DNA from: Spirosoma aerolatum
Lineage (GTDB): Bacteria > Bacteroidota > Bacteroidia > Cytophagales > Spirosomataceae
Length of the DNA: 64,000 bases
Assembly: GCF_002056795.1 (NCBI RefSeq)
Contig: NZ_CP020104.1
Coordinates: 3,917,001 to 3,981,000 of the forward strand
Direction of reading: 5' to 3'
Positions 40,825 through 50,139 of the stretch are shown here, in pieces. The translations under genes and the position numbers were made by a program. The notes beneath the pieces are model-generated. The model had not been told where the DNA came from. It did no database searches and saw nothing but the letters and a program-made list of their open reading frames with translations. The number at the start of each line of letters is the position of its first letter. Within the stretch, counting starts at the first letter, position 1.

Positions 40825-41181
40825 TTACTTTGCCTCGCTTTTCCCAAGCGGGGCTTTTCGTTTTTGGAGTACACGTGCCCACTCCCGGTCCCGCTTTTTG
40901 AGTTCACGGCGTACAAACCGACGATAGTCGATCTGAACCCGGTAGCGAACGGCCTGCCCAAACAGCAATAATCCGCCATTGATAAGAATGAGGCTATACG
41001 TTCCCCATAAAAACCATTGCCGAAAAGGCGACCCTGACTGATGCGCTTCGGCAGCAACGCTAAACACACACAGGCCTATGCTAAACAGGATTAGCCCCAA
41101 TGAGACAACAATCAGTCCCTTCGTACGGGTACTCATGCGTTTAACTAAACGTTGGCCGGGCGGTTTGGCAAGCTTGGTCAT
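40825..41181 (-). CDS. Small membrane protein with two spans, function unknown
   Basis: I do not recognise this 118-residue product. It has a basic N-terminus (KLAKPPGQRLVKRMSTRTKG), two membrane spans (LIVVSLGLILFSIGLCVFSV about 24-43; LWGTYSLILINGGLLLFGQA about 58-77) and a highly charged C-terminal tail (RRELKKRDREWARVLQKRKA). Both ends would be cytoplasmic. Its last codons overlap a plus-strand terminator for the convergent small gene. Confidence 0.6.
   Translation of the reverse strand: MTKLAKPPGQRLVKRMSTRTKGLIVVSLGLILFSIGLCVFSVAAEAHQSGSPFRQWFLWGTYSLILINGGLLLFGQAVRYRVQIDYRRFVRRELKKRDREWARVLQKRKAPLGKSEAK
40832..40858 (+). terminator. Terminator of the 51-residue gene inside the convergent gene's 3' end
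   Basis: GCCTCGCTT (40832-40840) and AAGCGGGGC (40846-40854) form a 9-bp stem (one G:U pair) around TTCCC, followed by TTTTCGTTTTT. It lies 40 bp past the small gene's stop and also encodes the end of the convergent membrane protein. Confidence 0.7.
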
Positions 41182-41353
41182 CAGATTAGGAGGCTTTTAG
41201 TATATTAACACATGACGAACCGTTTTCGTTGACAAGTGCTACTTATTTGGCGAATATAACGAGTTTACAGACTTTTCATTCGTGGTTGCAGCAACGAACC
41301 AGAGAAAATGAAAAATCGGTAACCGCGTAACTCAGTTCCTATACGTTTTATAG

Positions 41354-42361
41354 TTAAGATGGGTATTCAATACTGGCTCCAGTCTCTCTAAACTCTTTCG
41401 GCTCCCGTATCCGTTTCCATCCCTCGCTTAAAAAGCCAATACCATAGCCGAGCAACTGTATGAAGGCGGCCTCCACACTCAATACGCCAATTTTCAGGCT
41501 CTTTTCTTTTCGAGTAGCGTCAATTAGGATAAGCAACGCGATCAGCCCTACTAAACCAATTGCTATCCCAAACAGAATGGGGCTGATCAGTGCCCACAGC
41601 GGAATTGACAAAACAAATAGTGTAAACAAAGCCGGAATGGCATGCACCAGCTTTAGTTCGCCGGGATAATACCGCGAAATATTGATTCTAGCTCGCCCAA
41701 AAAAGCGGAGTTGCCGAAAGAACTGGCCAAAATCGGTTCTGCGTTTGTGATAGATAAACGCGTCGGGAATCAGACCCGTACGGAACCCATTTTCGATGAT
41801 ACGAATAGCAAATTCAATATCTTCGCCCATCCGTGTCAGTTTATATCCTCCGATCGTCTCCCATACGTTACGAGAAAGTCCCATATTGAAACTTCGGGGA
41901 TGGTAAGTTCCTCCAAGATTTTTCTTACTGCCCCGTATTCCCCCTGTTGTAAAGGGTGATGTCATCGAATAGCTAATTGCCCGCTGTATAGGCGTAAAAT
42001 CAGGATGGGCTTTATCAGGCCCGCCATAGGCATCCAGCTTATCCTGACTAATGCGCTCATTCACAATGGCAAAATAATGGTCTGGAACAAGCGCGTCGGA
42101 ATCAAAAATAACGAAATAATCCCCTCTGGCGCGTTCAAAACCGTAGTTTCGGGTAAATCCCTGCCCTGAATTAGGTTTAAAGAAATACCGTATAGCTAAC
42201 CGGTCACGGAACGTGTTGACTACTTCATCAGCTTTGTCCCGTGAACCATCTTCAATCACAAGCACTTCAAACTGGTCATACGTCTGTTTCGTCAGGCTCT
42301 CCAAAAGCTCGCGTAACTCGTCCGGGCGATTGTAAACGGGTATGATAACGGAAAAGAACAT
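41354..42361 (-). CDS. Family 2 glycosyltransferase with C-terminal membrane anchor
   Basis: The 335-residue product starts MFFSVIIPVYNRPDELREL, the GT2 nucleotide-sugar-binding strand. FEVLVIEDGSRDKADEVV and the DXD-like FVIFDSDALVPDHYF metal site follow, and then the acceptor-site acidic cluster LTRMGEDIEFAIR with the E-D pair. Two hydrophobic spans lie at about residues 255-300. It probably transfers a sugar onto a lipid carrier or surface glycan from the cytoplasmic side. A longer frame opens at 42436, but the start at 42361 puts the GT2 motif at residue 3, where the family normally has it. Acceptor unknown. Confidence 0.88.
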   Translation of the reverse strand: MFFSVIIPVYNRPDELRELLESLTKQTYDQFEVLVIEDGSRDKADEVVNTFRDRLAIRYFFKPNSGQGFTRNYGFERARGDYFVIFDSDALVPDHYFAIVNERISQDKLDAYGGPDKAHPDFTPIQRAISYSMTSPFTTGGIRGSKKNLGGTYHPRSFNMGLSRNVWETIGGYKLTRMGEDIEFAIRIIENGFRTGLIPDAFIYHKRRTDFGQFFRQLRFFGRARINISRYYPGELKLVHAIPALFTLFVLSIPLWALISPILFGIAIGLVGLIALLILIDATRKEKSLKIGVLSVEAAFIQLLGYGIGFLSEGWKRIREPKEFRETGASIEYPS

Positions 42362-42380
42362 CAAGCAGCAAGAGTAAAGT

Positions 42381-42450
42381 ATGAAAGGTGAAGAATGGAA
42401 AAGCTTAGTTAGAAACTTGTTTAAACTTTTGTTCACTCTTTACCTTTCAT
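42381..42450. repeat. Intergenic quasi-palindrome (ATGAAAGGT type)
   Basis: ATGAAAGGTGAAGAATGGAA (starting at 42381) recurs inverted as plus-strand TGTTCACTCTTTACCTTTCA (ending about 42450) with three substitutions and one 2-nt gap. It lies between the glycosyltransferase and hemL genes, both on the minus strand. Confidence 0.45.
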
Positions 42451-42452
42451 GC

Positions 42453-43742
42453 CTAATTATTTATCGCTTCCAGGAGACTTTCTTCGTTGGCCTGAATGAT
42501 CTGATCCACTAGGTCGTCGGTTAAGGCAATTGATAGGAACAGACTTTCGAACTGCGATGGAGCCAAATAGACGCCACGGTCCAGCATCGCGTGAAAATAC
42601 CGGCCAAACTGGGGTACATCACAGGACTTGGCATCCGAAAAGTTCGAAACGGGCCGCTCAGTCATAAACAGGGTAAACATGGAGCCGATATGGTTGATGG
42701 TGTAGTTTACCCCCGCTTTCTGTAAGCCCTTACGAAATCCATTCACGAGTTTATCCCCAATGGTTTCCAGGCGTGTATAAACCTCAGGATGTTCATTCAG
42801 ATAGTGCAGCATCGCCATACCGGCCGACATAGCAATCGGATTACCAGATAATGTACCAGCCTGATAAATAGGTCCAGCCGGTGATACCTGGTTCATAATA
42901 TCAGCCCGGCCACCATAAGCCCCGACTGGCATACCGCCCCCAATGATCTTCCCCATTGTGGTCAGATCGGGCTTGATGCCAAAGCGTTCTTGTGCGCCCC
43001 CTTTTGCCAGACGAAATCCGGTCATCACCTCGTCAAAAATCAGTAAAGCTCCGTATTTGTCGCATAGCGAGCGAATGCCTTCCAGAAAGCCAGGCTCTGG
43101 CAATACGCATCCCATATTACCGACAACTGGCTCCAGAATAACCGCAGCTACCTGATTCTGATTATTTTCCAGCAAGGTCTCTACAGCCGCCAAATCGTTG
43201 TATGGAGCTGTCAGTGTATCAGCGGCTGTCGCTTTCGTTACACCGGGACTGTCTGGCACGCCCATCGTCATGGCACCACTACCAGCCGCAATCAGAAACG
43301 AATCGCCATGGCCGTGGTAACAGCCTTCAAACTTGATAATTTTATCTCGTCCGGTAAACCCTCTGGCCACTCGGATAGCGGCCATTGTTGCTTCCGTACC
43401 CGAATTAACCATTCGAACCTTCTCGACTGAAGGTACCATTGCCGTAATCAATTCGGCCATTTCAACTTCTTTACGTGTCGGCGCCCCAAACGAAAATGAG
43501 TACTGAATCGCATCACGCACCGCCTTTTCGACTGGTTCAAAGGCGTGCCCCAGAATCATCGGCCCCCACGAATTTATTAATTCAATATACTGACGCCCGT
43601 CTTCATCATAGAGGTAAGGGCCCTTAGCCGATTTGATAAACAGTGGAGATCCGCCAACTGCCCGGAAAGCACGCACAGGTGAGTTTACCCCACCCGGAAT
43701 AAGCGTTTTCGCCTTTTCAAATAATTGTTCGCTCGTTGTCAT
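42453..43742 (-). CDS. hemL: Glutamate-1-semialdehyde 2,1-aminomutase
   Basis: HemL makes 5-aminolevulinate from glutamate-1-semialdehyde in the C5 route to heme. The 429-residue product is full length. It has the start FEKAKTLIPGGVNSPVRAF, MVNSGTEATMAAIRVARGFT, FEGCYHGHGDSFL, the LLIFDEVMTGFRLAKGG strand and the PLP lysine K265 in TTMGKIIGGGMPVGAYGG. The family is closely related to 4-aminobutyrate aminotransferases, but the GVNSPVRAF and GGMPVGAYGG blocks are specific for HemL. It stands alone in the window; a quasi-palindrome lies on either side. Confidence 0.95.
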   Translation of the reverse strand: MTTSEQLFEKAKTLIPGGVNSPVRAFRAVGGSPLFIKSAKGPYLYDEDGRQYIELINSWGPMILGHAFEPVEKAVRDAIQYSFSFGAPTRKEVEMAELITAMVPSVEKVRMVNSGTEATMAAIRVARGFTGRDKIIKFEGCYHGHGDSFLIAAGSGAMTMGVPDSPGVTKATAADTLTAPYNDLAAVETLLENNQNQVAAVILEPVVGNMGCVLPEPGFLEGIRSLCDKYGALLIFDEVMTGFRLAKGGAQERFGIKPDLTTMGKIIGGGMPVGAYGGRADIMNQVSPAGPIYQAGTLSGNPIAMSAGMAMLHYLNEHPEVYTRLETIGDKLVNGFRKGLQKAGVNYTINHIGSMFTLFMTERPVSNFSDAKSCDVPQFGRYFHAMLDRGVYLAPSQFESLFLSIALTDDLVDQIIQANEESLLEAINN

Positions 43743-43760
43743 TTTTACGAATGATAGAAT

Positions 43761-43833
43761 GATTGCGTGATAAAATGATTGAATAGTTATATCGTGAGTC
43801 AGAATAACTATTCAATCATTCTATTACTCAATC
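43761..43833. repeat. Intergenic quasi-palindrome / hairpin (AATGATTGAATAG type)
   Basis: Arms 43761-43790 and 43804-43833 are inverted repeats of 30 bp with three mismatches; the inner 17 bp (AATGATTGAATAGTTAT) are perfect, around a 13-nt loop. Located between hemL and the LpoA-like gene. On the minus strand the inner hairpin is followed by TTTTATC and could act as terminator for the LpoA-like gene. Confidence 0.6.
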
Positions 43834-43838
43834 ATTCA

Positions 43839-45626
43839 CTAATTAATTTTGACCAGCTTCCCATCTTCAAATTTTACGATGGGAACGACCTGGTTTTCAT
43901 TGGCTTGTGTATAGTCAAATCCGGAAAGAATATAGTCGTCCGTATCGGATCGCAACATACTCCGGTTGCGCGACAGAAGGGTGTTGCGAGCTAGCTGCCG
44001 CCCAAAGAATAACATCATATCGTAACCTTCACTGGCAAAGATTGATGGAATGGTATTCCGCTTAGCTACATACTGTTCCTGAAAACTAACCACAGGTTCG
44101 CGTGTGGCATCAATATAATCAGGGTAAAGCAGATAAACTTCCCGCCGGGCAAAAGTCGATGCGGGTATACGATAAAAATCAAAAGCGGAAGCCGTAGCCA
44201 GAAGTGGTCCGATCACATGACGCCGGTTAAGCGCATCTAGTATTCGAGCCCCTTCTTCGTCGTTACTGCTGGCAAAGAATACGTGCCCCATCGGAATGGG
44301 CTGGGTTGTCGATACCGGACGGGACGAGCTGACGCTGGCACTGGTGTTACCAGTCAATTGCATCGCATCAGCCATTGCCTGTACACTACCACTTAGTTTC
44401 CGAACATCCACGAGTTGATAGTTTTGCTGCTTCAACTCATTTACATAGGCCATTGCTAGCAGCGAGTCTCTCCTCGATGCCCCAAAATAAACCGCCACCC
44501 GGCGACCACTATTCAGGCTTCGAGCATGATCAGCCAGCTTTCTCGCCTGCTGGTTGAGTGAGGGTTGCGCCAGAAATGAGAGAGGCTGGTTGGTAACTAA
44601 ATCGCTACTGGTTGCAATCGGGTTCAGCAGCACAATATTACTTTGGTTCGCATAGGCTGATGCAATCCGATTCGGTTCGATATAGAGTGGGCCAATAATC
44701 AGATCTGTTTGGGCAAAGGCTGGGCTATTGACCAGTTCAAGTGCTTTATTGGCATCATTGTCGACATCATAAGCGAACAGATTGACCGTAATTCCTTCTT
44801 CCTGAAGCTTGGTTTTCGCCATTTTGATCCCGTCGTAGAGATCGTAAACGTATTGATTGGCCCGAATGCGCTTTTCTGAATTAAATTCATCTAACCGAAA
44901 CGGGAACATTACCGCAATATTATAATACCCTTTCGCTCGATTAGTGCGGGTAGGCAAGGTTGAACGACCAGCGGTCATTGTGCCTGTTGTGGATGGCGTT
45001 ATGACAGGTTGCGAACTCCCCACGCCTGGAACGCCAAATCGATTGGTTAGCCGGTCAGAAAGCTCTAGATCGTCCTTATCACTGGCAGTACGCTGAATCA
45101 GGTCAATCAATGCTAAACCAACTGTTCGATTATTTGGAAAAGCTTTGTTAAGTTCCTTCAGACGTTTTAAGTCAGTGACCTTTGGGATGAAAGCTTGCTC
45201 CAGTTTCGTCACATCAGTACGTAAAGCCGGATCATTGATCTGCTGGATAGCCGTCAATGCATCTTCATACTCGCCCGTTTCCATCGAAACTGCCGCTAAC
45301 AGGTAATTGGCTTCACTCATCTTTCGCCAGTTGGGAAAGAGGTCCATTAATTGTTGGAGCGCTAAACGAGACTGGGTGAAATTTTTCTGCCGATAAGCTG
45401 CCAATGCGTAGTAGTAGCTGGCATACGGTGCCAATCCCCCCCGCTGCTGAATAAGCCCGTTCAGTTCTATTTTTGCCCGATCATAATCCCCAGCCAATAC
45501 TTTTTTAACAGCATTACTGTACCGTCTCTGCGCTTCTGGCGATACCTGAGCCTGCGTCGGTAGCTGGGTAAGGAGTACCATCAAGCTAACCAATATATAG
45601 TTAACCAAACACAATTTATGGGTCAT
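43839..45626 (-). CDS. Exported LpoA-like / type 1 periplasmic-binding-fold protein with TPR N-terminus
   Basis: The 595-residue product has a signal peptide (ILVSLMVLLTQLPTQAQ), then a TPR-like region over about residues 30-180 (YSNAVKKVLAGDYDRAKIEL, YYALAAYRQKNFTQSRLALQ). A type 1 periplasmic binding fold follows over about 230-590 (YNIAVMFPFRLDEFNSEKRI, IIGPLYIEPNRIASAY, RRVAVYFGASRRDSLLAM). This TPR plus binding-fold layout matches LpoA, the penicillin-binding-protein activator, and also ABC substrate-binding proteins. No transporter gene is nearby, so a peptidoglycan-related role fits better. Start 45626 is chosen because the upstream 27 codons would overlap a yidC terminator hairpin. 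Confidence 0.75.
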   Translation of the reverse strand: MTHKLCLVNYILVSLMVLLTQLPTQAQVSPEAQRRYSNAVKKVLAGDYDRAKIELNGLIQQRGGLAPYASYYYALAAYRQKNFTQSRLALQQLMDLFPNWRKMSEANYLLAAVSMETGEYEDALTAIQQINDPALRTDVTKLEQAFIPKVTDLKRLKELNKAFPNNRTVGLALIDLIQRTASDKDDLELSDRLTNRFGVPGVGSSQPVITPSTTGTMTAGRSTLPTRTNRAKGYYNIAVMFPFRLDEFNSEKRIRANQYVYDLYDGIKMAKTKLQEEGITVNLFAYDVDNDANKALELVNSPAFAQTDLIIGPLYIEPNRIASAYANQSNIVLLNPIATSSDLVTNQPLSFLAQPSLNQQARKLADHARSLNSGRRVAVYFGASRRDSLLAMAYVNELKQQNYQLVDVRKLSGSVQAMADAMQLTGNTSASVSSSRPVSTTQPIPMGHVFFASSNDEEGARILDALNRRHVIGPLLATASAFDFYRIPASTFARREVYLLYPDYIDATREPVVSFQEQYVAKRNTIPSIFASEGYDMMLFFGRQLARNTLLSRNRSMLRSDTDDYILSGFDYTQANENQVVPIVKFEDGKLVKIN

Positions 45627-45644
45627 GTCTTTTAGGTTAATGCA

Positions 45645-45672
45645 CAAAAGCAACGCGATGGCGTTGCTTTTG
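45645..45672 (-). terminator. Terminator of yidC
   Basis: CAAAAGCAACGC (45645-45656) and GCGTTGCTTTTG (45661-45672) form a 12-bp perfect stem with loop GATG, 70 bp past the yidC stop. Minus-strand transcripts end in TTTTG. Confidence 0.75.
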
Positions 45673-45741
45673 TTATCAAAAGTCGTCAGAGTGCGGCCAT
45701 TAGTCAATACTTTTTTTAACTAATGGTGGCTCTTTTGCTAC

Positions 45742-47595
45742 TTATTTTTTAGACCTCGCTTTTCGTTGTGCCTCTTCGGCTTGTTTACGAGCCTCTTCGG
45801 CTGCCGCCAATTGCTTTTGTAGCAATGCCTGGAACCCACCGGGTTTCTTACCCTGACCCGAAGCGTTCTTCCGACGATTTTCATCCAGCACCGCTTTAAT
45901 CTTATCTTCATCGACAAACCGTCGGATAAGTTGCTGCTGGGTAATCGTCACAATGTTTGAAACGAAATAGTAGAACGTTAACCCTGCAGGATAGGAATTC
46001 AGCACGAACATAAACATGAGCGGGAATATGTAGCTCAGGGCTTTCATATTCACAGGTCCCGGCTGCGTTGGCGTAGTCTGGTTGTTGTAATATGCGTACG
46101 CAATGGAAGAAGCCGTCATCAGCACCGTAAACAAGCTCAGATGGCTACCAATAAACGGCAGTGTTGGAAACTTCAGAAAGGCATCGTAGGTCGAAAGGTC
46201 ACTAGACCAGAGAAATGCCTTTTGCCGAAGCTCAATCAGGTTTGGGAAAAGCATGAACAGCGCAAACAGGATTGGCATAGTAGCCAGCACGGGTACGCAG
46301 CCACTCAGCGGGCTTACGCCTACTTCCTGATATAACTTCATCTGCTCAGATTGCTGCTTGGCCATGTCATCGCCCACACGCTCTTTGATCTCATTGATCT
46401 CTGGCGCTAACACCCGCATTTTCGCCATACTCACATATGACTTATAAGTTAACGGTGTTAGAAGCAATTTCACAAAGACCACCAGGGCTACAATCAATAG
46501 ACCATAGTTGGCAATAAATTTCTCCAAGAAGTTGAATACAGGTACAAAGAAGTACTTGTTGATCGGTTTCAGAATTGAGTAACCTAAATATACGTTCCGA
46601 TCAAATTCTGGGGCTATACTGCCCAGTAGCTGAAACTTATTCGGGCCATAGTAGAATTTGTATTGCCCTTTTCCCGCCTTCACATCCGCTATGGGCAGCA
46701 TAACATCAGCAATAGCCGTTTTCACAACACTACTGTCAGTGGGGTCAACCAGCGTTTTGAAGCTGGCTTTGGTCATGGGAGCGTTCTTATCGATGAAGCC
46801 CGACAGAAAGTATTTGTGCTTGATGGTAAACCACTGAACGGGTTCTTCGAGGGTAGCTTCCTGATTGCTTTCGCCTTCGGCCAGATTTTCGAAGTTTTCA
46901 TCGGCGGTCAGGTAGTTGATCGTAGCTGCTCGGCGGTTGTTCGCCAGATCGTTTTCGTACTGACGCATCTTATCTTCCCAGAAGAACCGGATATCGCCAT
47001 TGCCAACCGTGCTGGTCAGCCCATTTAATTTCAGATCATAGTCGATCACATAGCCTTCGGATGGAATGGTATATACCTGCTCTATTGATTGCCCCGGTGC
47101 GACTTCGGCACGAAAAACAATTTGCTGGTTCTGTCCACTTACCTGACCATTTGACGTAGATGTCTGGTAATACAACTGATGCAGGTTAACCTTACCCTGC
47201 TGCGTAGGCAGTTCCAGGAGGGTTTTACTACTTTTCTCATCGATCAGGACAAGCGGCTTCTGGTCGAAGGTTTTGTAGTTTTTCAAAACCACTTCTTTTA
47301 CCCGGCCACCCCAAGTACTGAAGGTGACTTTGAGGTCTTTATTTTCAACGGTAATATCACGCGCTTCTCCGGTAGCAACGGCGGCAAAATCACCAAATTG
47401 AGCTTTGGCAGCGGCCGAATCGAGCGGTTGTTCTGCTTTATTAATAGCTGCTTCGGCACTGGAAGCCGACTTCGGTTTCGTGGTTTGTATTTTTTGAGCC
47501 GGTTCCTTTTCGGGAGCGGGTTTCGGCACCAAAAGCTGGTAGCCGACCAGCATCGCCAGAATCAGGACAATGCCAATGAGTTGATTACGATCCAT
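45742..47595 (-). CDS. yidC: YidC membrane protein insertase
   Basis: YidC inserts proteins in the inner membrane alone or with Sec. The 617-residue product has an N-terminal span (MDRNQLIGIVLILAMLVGYQ), a large periplasmic beta-sandwich domain (about 75-355) and the conserved 5-span core. The core shows YGLLIVALVVFVKLLLTPLT, YKSYVSMAKMRVLAPEINEI (hydrophilic cytoplasmic helical hairpin) and MKLYQEVGVSPLSGCVPVLA. The basic C-terminal tail (KQAEEAQRKARSKK) may contact the ribosome. It follows pyrG on the same strand by about 120 bp, which holds heptamer repeats. Confidence 0.96.
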   Translation of the reverse strand: MDRNQLIGIVLILAMLVGYQLLVPKPAPEKEPAQKIQTTKPKSASSAEAAINKAEQPLDSAAAKAQFGDFAAVATGEARDITVENKDLKVTFSTWGGRVKEVVLKNYKTFDQKPLVLIDEKSSKTLLELPTQQGKVNLHQLYYQTSTSNGQVSGQNQQIVFRAEVAPGQSIEQVYTIPSEGYVIDYDLKLNGLTSTVGNGDIRFFWEDKMRQYENDLANNRRAATINYLTADENFENLAEGESNQEATLEEPVQWFTIKHKYFLSGFIDKNAPMTKASFKTLVDPTDSSVVKTAIADVMLPIADVKAGKGQYKFYYGPNKFQLLGSIAPEFDRNVYLGYSILKPINKYFFVPVFNFLEKFIANYGLLIVALVVFVKLLLTPLTYKSYVSMAKMRVLAPEINEIKERVGDDMAKQQSEQMKLYQEVGVSPLSGCVPVLATMPILFALFMLFPNLIELRQKAFLWSSDLSTYDAFLKFPTLPFIGSHLSLFTVLMTASSIAYAYYNNQTTPTQPGPVNMKALSYIFPLMFMFVLNSYPAGLTFYYFVSNIVTITQQQLIRRFVDEDKIKAVLDENRRKNASGQGKKPGGFQALLQKQLAAAEEARKQAEEAQRKARSKK

Positions 47596-47603
47596 TATTT
47601 GTG

Positions 47604-47680
47604 TTTTCAGTTTTCAGTTTTCAGTTTTCAGTTAAAAGCCGGGCATCCGAACAGGAAACTGAAAAGCGAAAATTGAAAAC
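47604..47680. repeat. Heptamer array TTTTCAG and inverted counterpart between yidC and pyrG
   Basis: Four tandem TTTTCAG units cover 47604-47631; at 47653-47680 the inverted form GAAACTGAAAA...ATTGAAAAC occurs, so the two sides can pair imperfectly around 21 nt. This is one of six quasi-palindromic intergenic elements; here the repeat unit is clearest. Confidence 0.7.
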
Positions 47681-47713
47681 TATTTTTCCGCAAAATTACA
47701 GTAATCTGGGCGG

Positions 47714-49420
47714 TTAATCAACCACGTCGGCAGTTTCTACACGGGCGGCTGCAATGTCGGATGAAGTAGGCGGAGCAGCCTTTTTCTGTTGACTGTAAGC
47801 CAGCGCAGCCTTAACAAACCTGACAAAAAGCGGATGCGGGTTCATAACGGTACTTTTCAGTTCAGGATGAAACTGAACGCCAACAAACCAGGGGTGTTTA
47901 TTTTGCGACAACTCAACAATCTCGACCAGGCCGGTTTCCGGATTAATACCTGTTGGTAACAGACCTGCTTTTTCAAAAGCGTCCAGATAATCGTTGTTGA
48001 ATTCGTATCGATGCCGATGGCGTTCACTAATCTGTGTTTTTCCGTAAATCTGATATGCCAGTGAATCCCGTTTAAGCTTGCAAGTGTAAGCACCCAGGCG
48101 CATCGTTCCCCCTTTATCCGTAATGTTCTTCTGGGCCTCCATCATGCTGATGACCGGATTGGCCGTATCAGGCTCCATTTCCGTCGAGTGAGCATCCGCA
48201 ATTCCCATTACGTGGCGGGCGTATTCAATGACGGCCATCTGCATCCCTAAGCAAATACCCAGGAACGGAATTCCATGCTCACGAACATAGCGGACAGCAT
48301 TAATTTTCCCTTCAATTCCCCGTTCACCAAAACCAGGCGCTACCAATACCGCATCCAGTTGGCTGAGCACATCGGCACAATGATGTTCGTCCACCAATGT
48401 TTCAGACTGTATCCATTCCAACTGCACCTTACATTCGTTGGCCGCTCCGGCATGAATGAATGACTCGGCTATCGACTTATAAGCATCGTGTAGCTCAACA
48501 TATTTACCAACCAGGCCAATCCGTATGTTATCTCCCGGATTTTTAAGTCGCGCCAGGAAGCTTTTCCAGGCGTCCAGATCGGCATCTTTATCGTTGTAGA
48601 GGTCCATCATGTAAAGCGCCCGCTGATCGAGCCGCTCTTTCTGCATAAGGAGTGGTACGTCGTAAATGGTCTCTGCATCGATGGCTTCGATGACCGAACT
48701 GACCTGCACATTACAGAACAGGGCTATTTTCCGGCGAATATCCTGCGGCAATGGATGTTCCGTCCGACAAACGATAATATCCGGCTGAACCCCGTTTTCG
48801 AGCAACATCCGCACGGAGTGCTGGGTTGGCTTGGTTTTCAATTCCCCGGCCGATTGAAGATAAGGCACCAGCGTAAGGTGAATCACGAGGGTGTCGTGCT
48901 CGCCCAGTTCAAACTTCAACTGCCGAACGGCTTCCACAAACGGCAGCGATTCAATATCACCCACGCAGCCACCAATTTCGGTAATCACAATATCATACTC
49001 GCCCGTTTCGCCCAGCAGTCGGATATTCCGTTTTATCTCGTCGGTTATGTGAGGAACTACCTGAACCGTTTTCCCAAGAAAATCACCCCGGCGCTCACGT
49101 GTGATGACGTTGTTGTAAATACGCCCGGTGGTGATGTTGTTAGCCTGTGATGTGGGCCGATTCAGGAAACGCTCGTAATGACCTAAATCGAGGTCGGTTT
49201 CGGCGCCATCGTCGGTTACATAACACTCGCCATGTTCGTACGGATTGAGTGTACCAGGGTCAATATTGATATACGGATCGAATTTCTGGATTGTTACCGT
49301 AAGTCCCCGAGACTGAAGTAGTTTGGCCAGTGAAGAGGCAATGATACCTTTGCCGAGTGATGAAGTTACCCCGCCCGTAACAAAGATGTATTTTGCGGAT
49401 TTGGGTCCCGTAGCCGCCAT
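47714..49420 (-). CDS. pyrG: CTP synthase
   Basis: PyrG converts UTP to CTP using glutamine nitrogen. The 568-residue product has the synthetase domain with YIFVTGGVTSSLGKGIIASS, VTIQKFDPYINIDPGTLNPY and HGECYVTDDGAETDLDLGHY. A class I glutamine amidotransferase domain follows with IPFLGICLGMQMAV (nucleophile Cys) and GVQFHPELKS (catalytic His). The last 30 residues (AAPPTSSDIAAARVETADVV) are a low-complexity extension beyond the usual about 540. It is upstream of yidC on the same strand. Confidence 0.97.
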   Translation of the reverse strand: MAATGPKSAKYIFVTGGVTSSLGKGIIASSLAKLLQSRGLTVTIQKFDPYINIDPGTLNPYEHGECYVTDDGAETDLDLGHYERFLNRPTSQANNITTGRIYNNVITRERRGDFLGKTVQVVPHITDEIKRNIRLLGETGEYDIVITEIGGCVGDIESLPFVEAVRQLKFELGEHDTLVIHLTLVPYLQSAGELKTKPTQHSVRMLLENGVQPDIIVCRTEHPLPQDIRRKIALFCNVQVSSVIEAIDAETIYDVPLLMQKERLDQRALYMMDLYNDKDADLDAWKSFLARLKNPGDNIRIGLVGKYVELHDAYKSIAESFIHAGAANECKVQLEWIQSETLVDEHHCADVLSQLDAVLVAPGFGERGIEGKINAVRYVREHGIPFLGICLGMQMAVIEYARHVMGIADAHSTEMEPDTANPVISMMEAQKNITDKGGTMRLGAYTCKLKRDSLAYQIYGKTQISERHRHRYEFNNDYLDAFEKAGLLPTGINPETGLVEIVELSQNKHPWFVGVQFHPELKSTVMNPHPLFVRFVKAALAYSQQKKAAPPTSSDIAAARVETADVVD

Positions 49421-49586
49421 GTCTTTAACGTGTTTTGGTCGTTACGGGATGTAAAAGTACGGCAAAAAAAGGACGAATGGAAAAAAGGAAGGATGAAAAG
49501 TTGGTAGATTTTAGGTAAGCGGTTGGGCATCAACAACCTATTTTATAAATTTAATTTTTGTAAATCATTTACCCATTATTGTATAA

Positions 49587-50075
49587 ATGTTACGATTATT
49601 TATAGACAAACTTGGCAGCGGTCATCGTGACTTATTTCTAAAGATTGATGTCATGCCAGGTCATTTACTGGTAGCTGATAGCTATTTTCTGTCTGACTTT
49701 CTAGAGTTAGATCAGAATGAATCTCCAAACCTCACGGATGAAGATAGAGCCTATTCGAAATATGAAGCGACTCAACTGATTACTTATTGGATTAATAGAA
49801 TCAAAGCTATTCAAAAGGGGCAGGAAACATTCATAATTTTTGATCTATCTGATCAATATATAGGTGGTCTATTGGTTGAGAGAGTGAAAAGAGGATTTAA
49901 AATTAGATCCGTTTATACAGACAAACTTCAAGGCTGGGGAATTAACAAATCCTGCCTGGATCAAGCAATCATTGAAACCGCAATAGATTTTAAACACAGT
50001 ACTGAAATCGAATGGTTAATTGGCAAAGAAGCACTCTTCGCTGGGCTCAACTGGAGCCTAAACGAGCTTCGATAA
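49587..50075 (+). CDS. Orphan 162-residue protein, function unknown
   Basis: I do not recognise this protein. It has no signal peptide or membrane span, is acidic to neutral and mixed alpha/beta: RLFIDKLGSGHRDLFLKI, QETFIIFDLSDQYIGGLLVE, KIRSVYTDKLQGWGI. The gene is richer in AT than its neighbours and uses more A/T-ending codons, which fits recent acquisition or a fast-evolving orphan. The plus strand between two minus-strand transcripts supports an independent unit, and a terminator follows the stop. It could be an immunity-like or regulatory protein, but no evidence supports either. Confidence 0.6.
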   Translation: MLRLFIDKLGSGHRDLFLKIDVMPGHLLVADSYFLSDFLELDQNESPNLTDEDRAYSKYEATQLITYWINRIKAIQKGQETFIIFDLSDQYIGGLLVERVKRGFKIRSVYTDKLQGWGINKSCLDQAIIETAIDFKHSTEIEWLIGKEALFAGLNWSLNELR

Positions 50076-50093
50076 ACCCACAATAAAAAACAA

Positions 50094-50121
50094 AAAAGCG
50101 CAGAGGTTTCCCTGCGCTTTT
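50094..50121. terminator. Bidirectional terminator after the orphan gene
   Basis: AAAAGCGCAG (50094-50103) and CTGCGCTTTT (50112-50121) form a 10-bp perfect stem around 8 nt, ending both the orphan gene and the convergent small dehydrogenase subunit. Confidence 0.8.
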
Positions 50122-50139
50122 CTTTATAGAAAGCTGGTA

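Noticed and set aside
40636..41181. Toxin-antitoxin pair of the small basic and membrane proteins
   Set aside because: They are convergent with separate terminators, and neither resembles a known toxin or antitoxin.
47604..47631. TTTTCAG repeats as a CRISPR array
   Set aside because: Direct heptamers without spacers, and no cas genes in the window.
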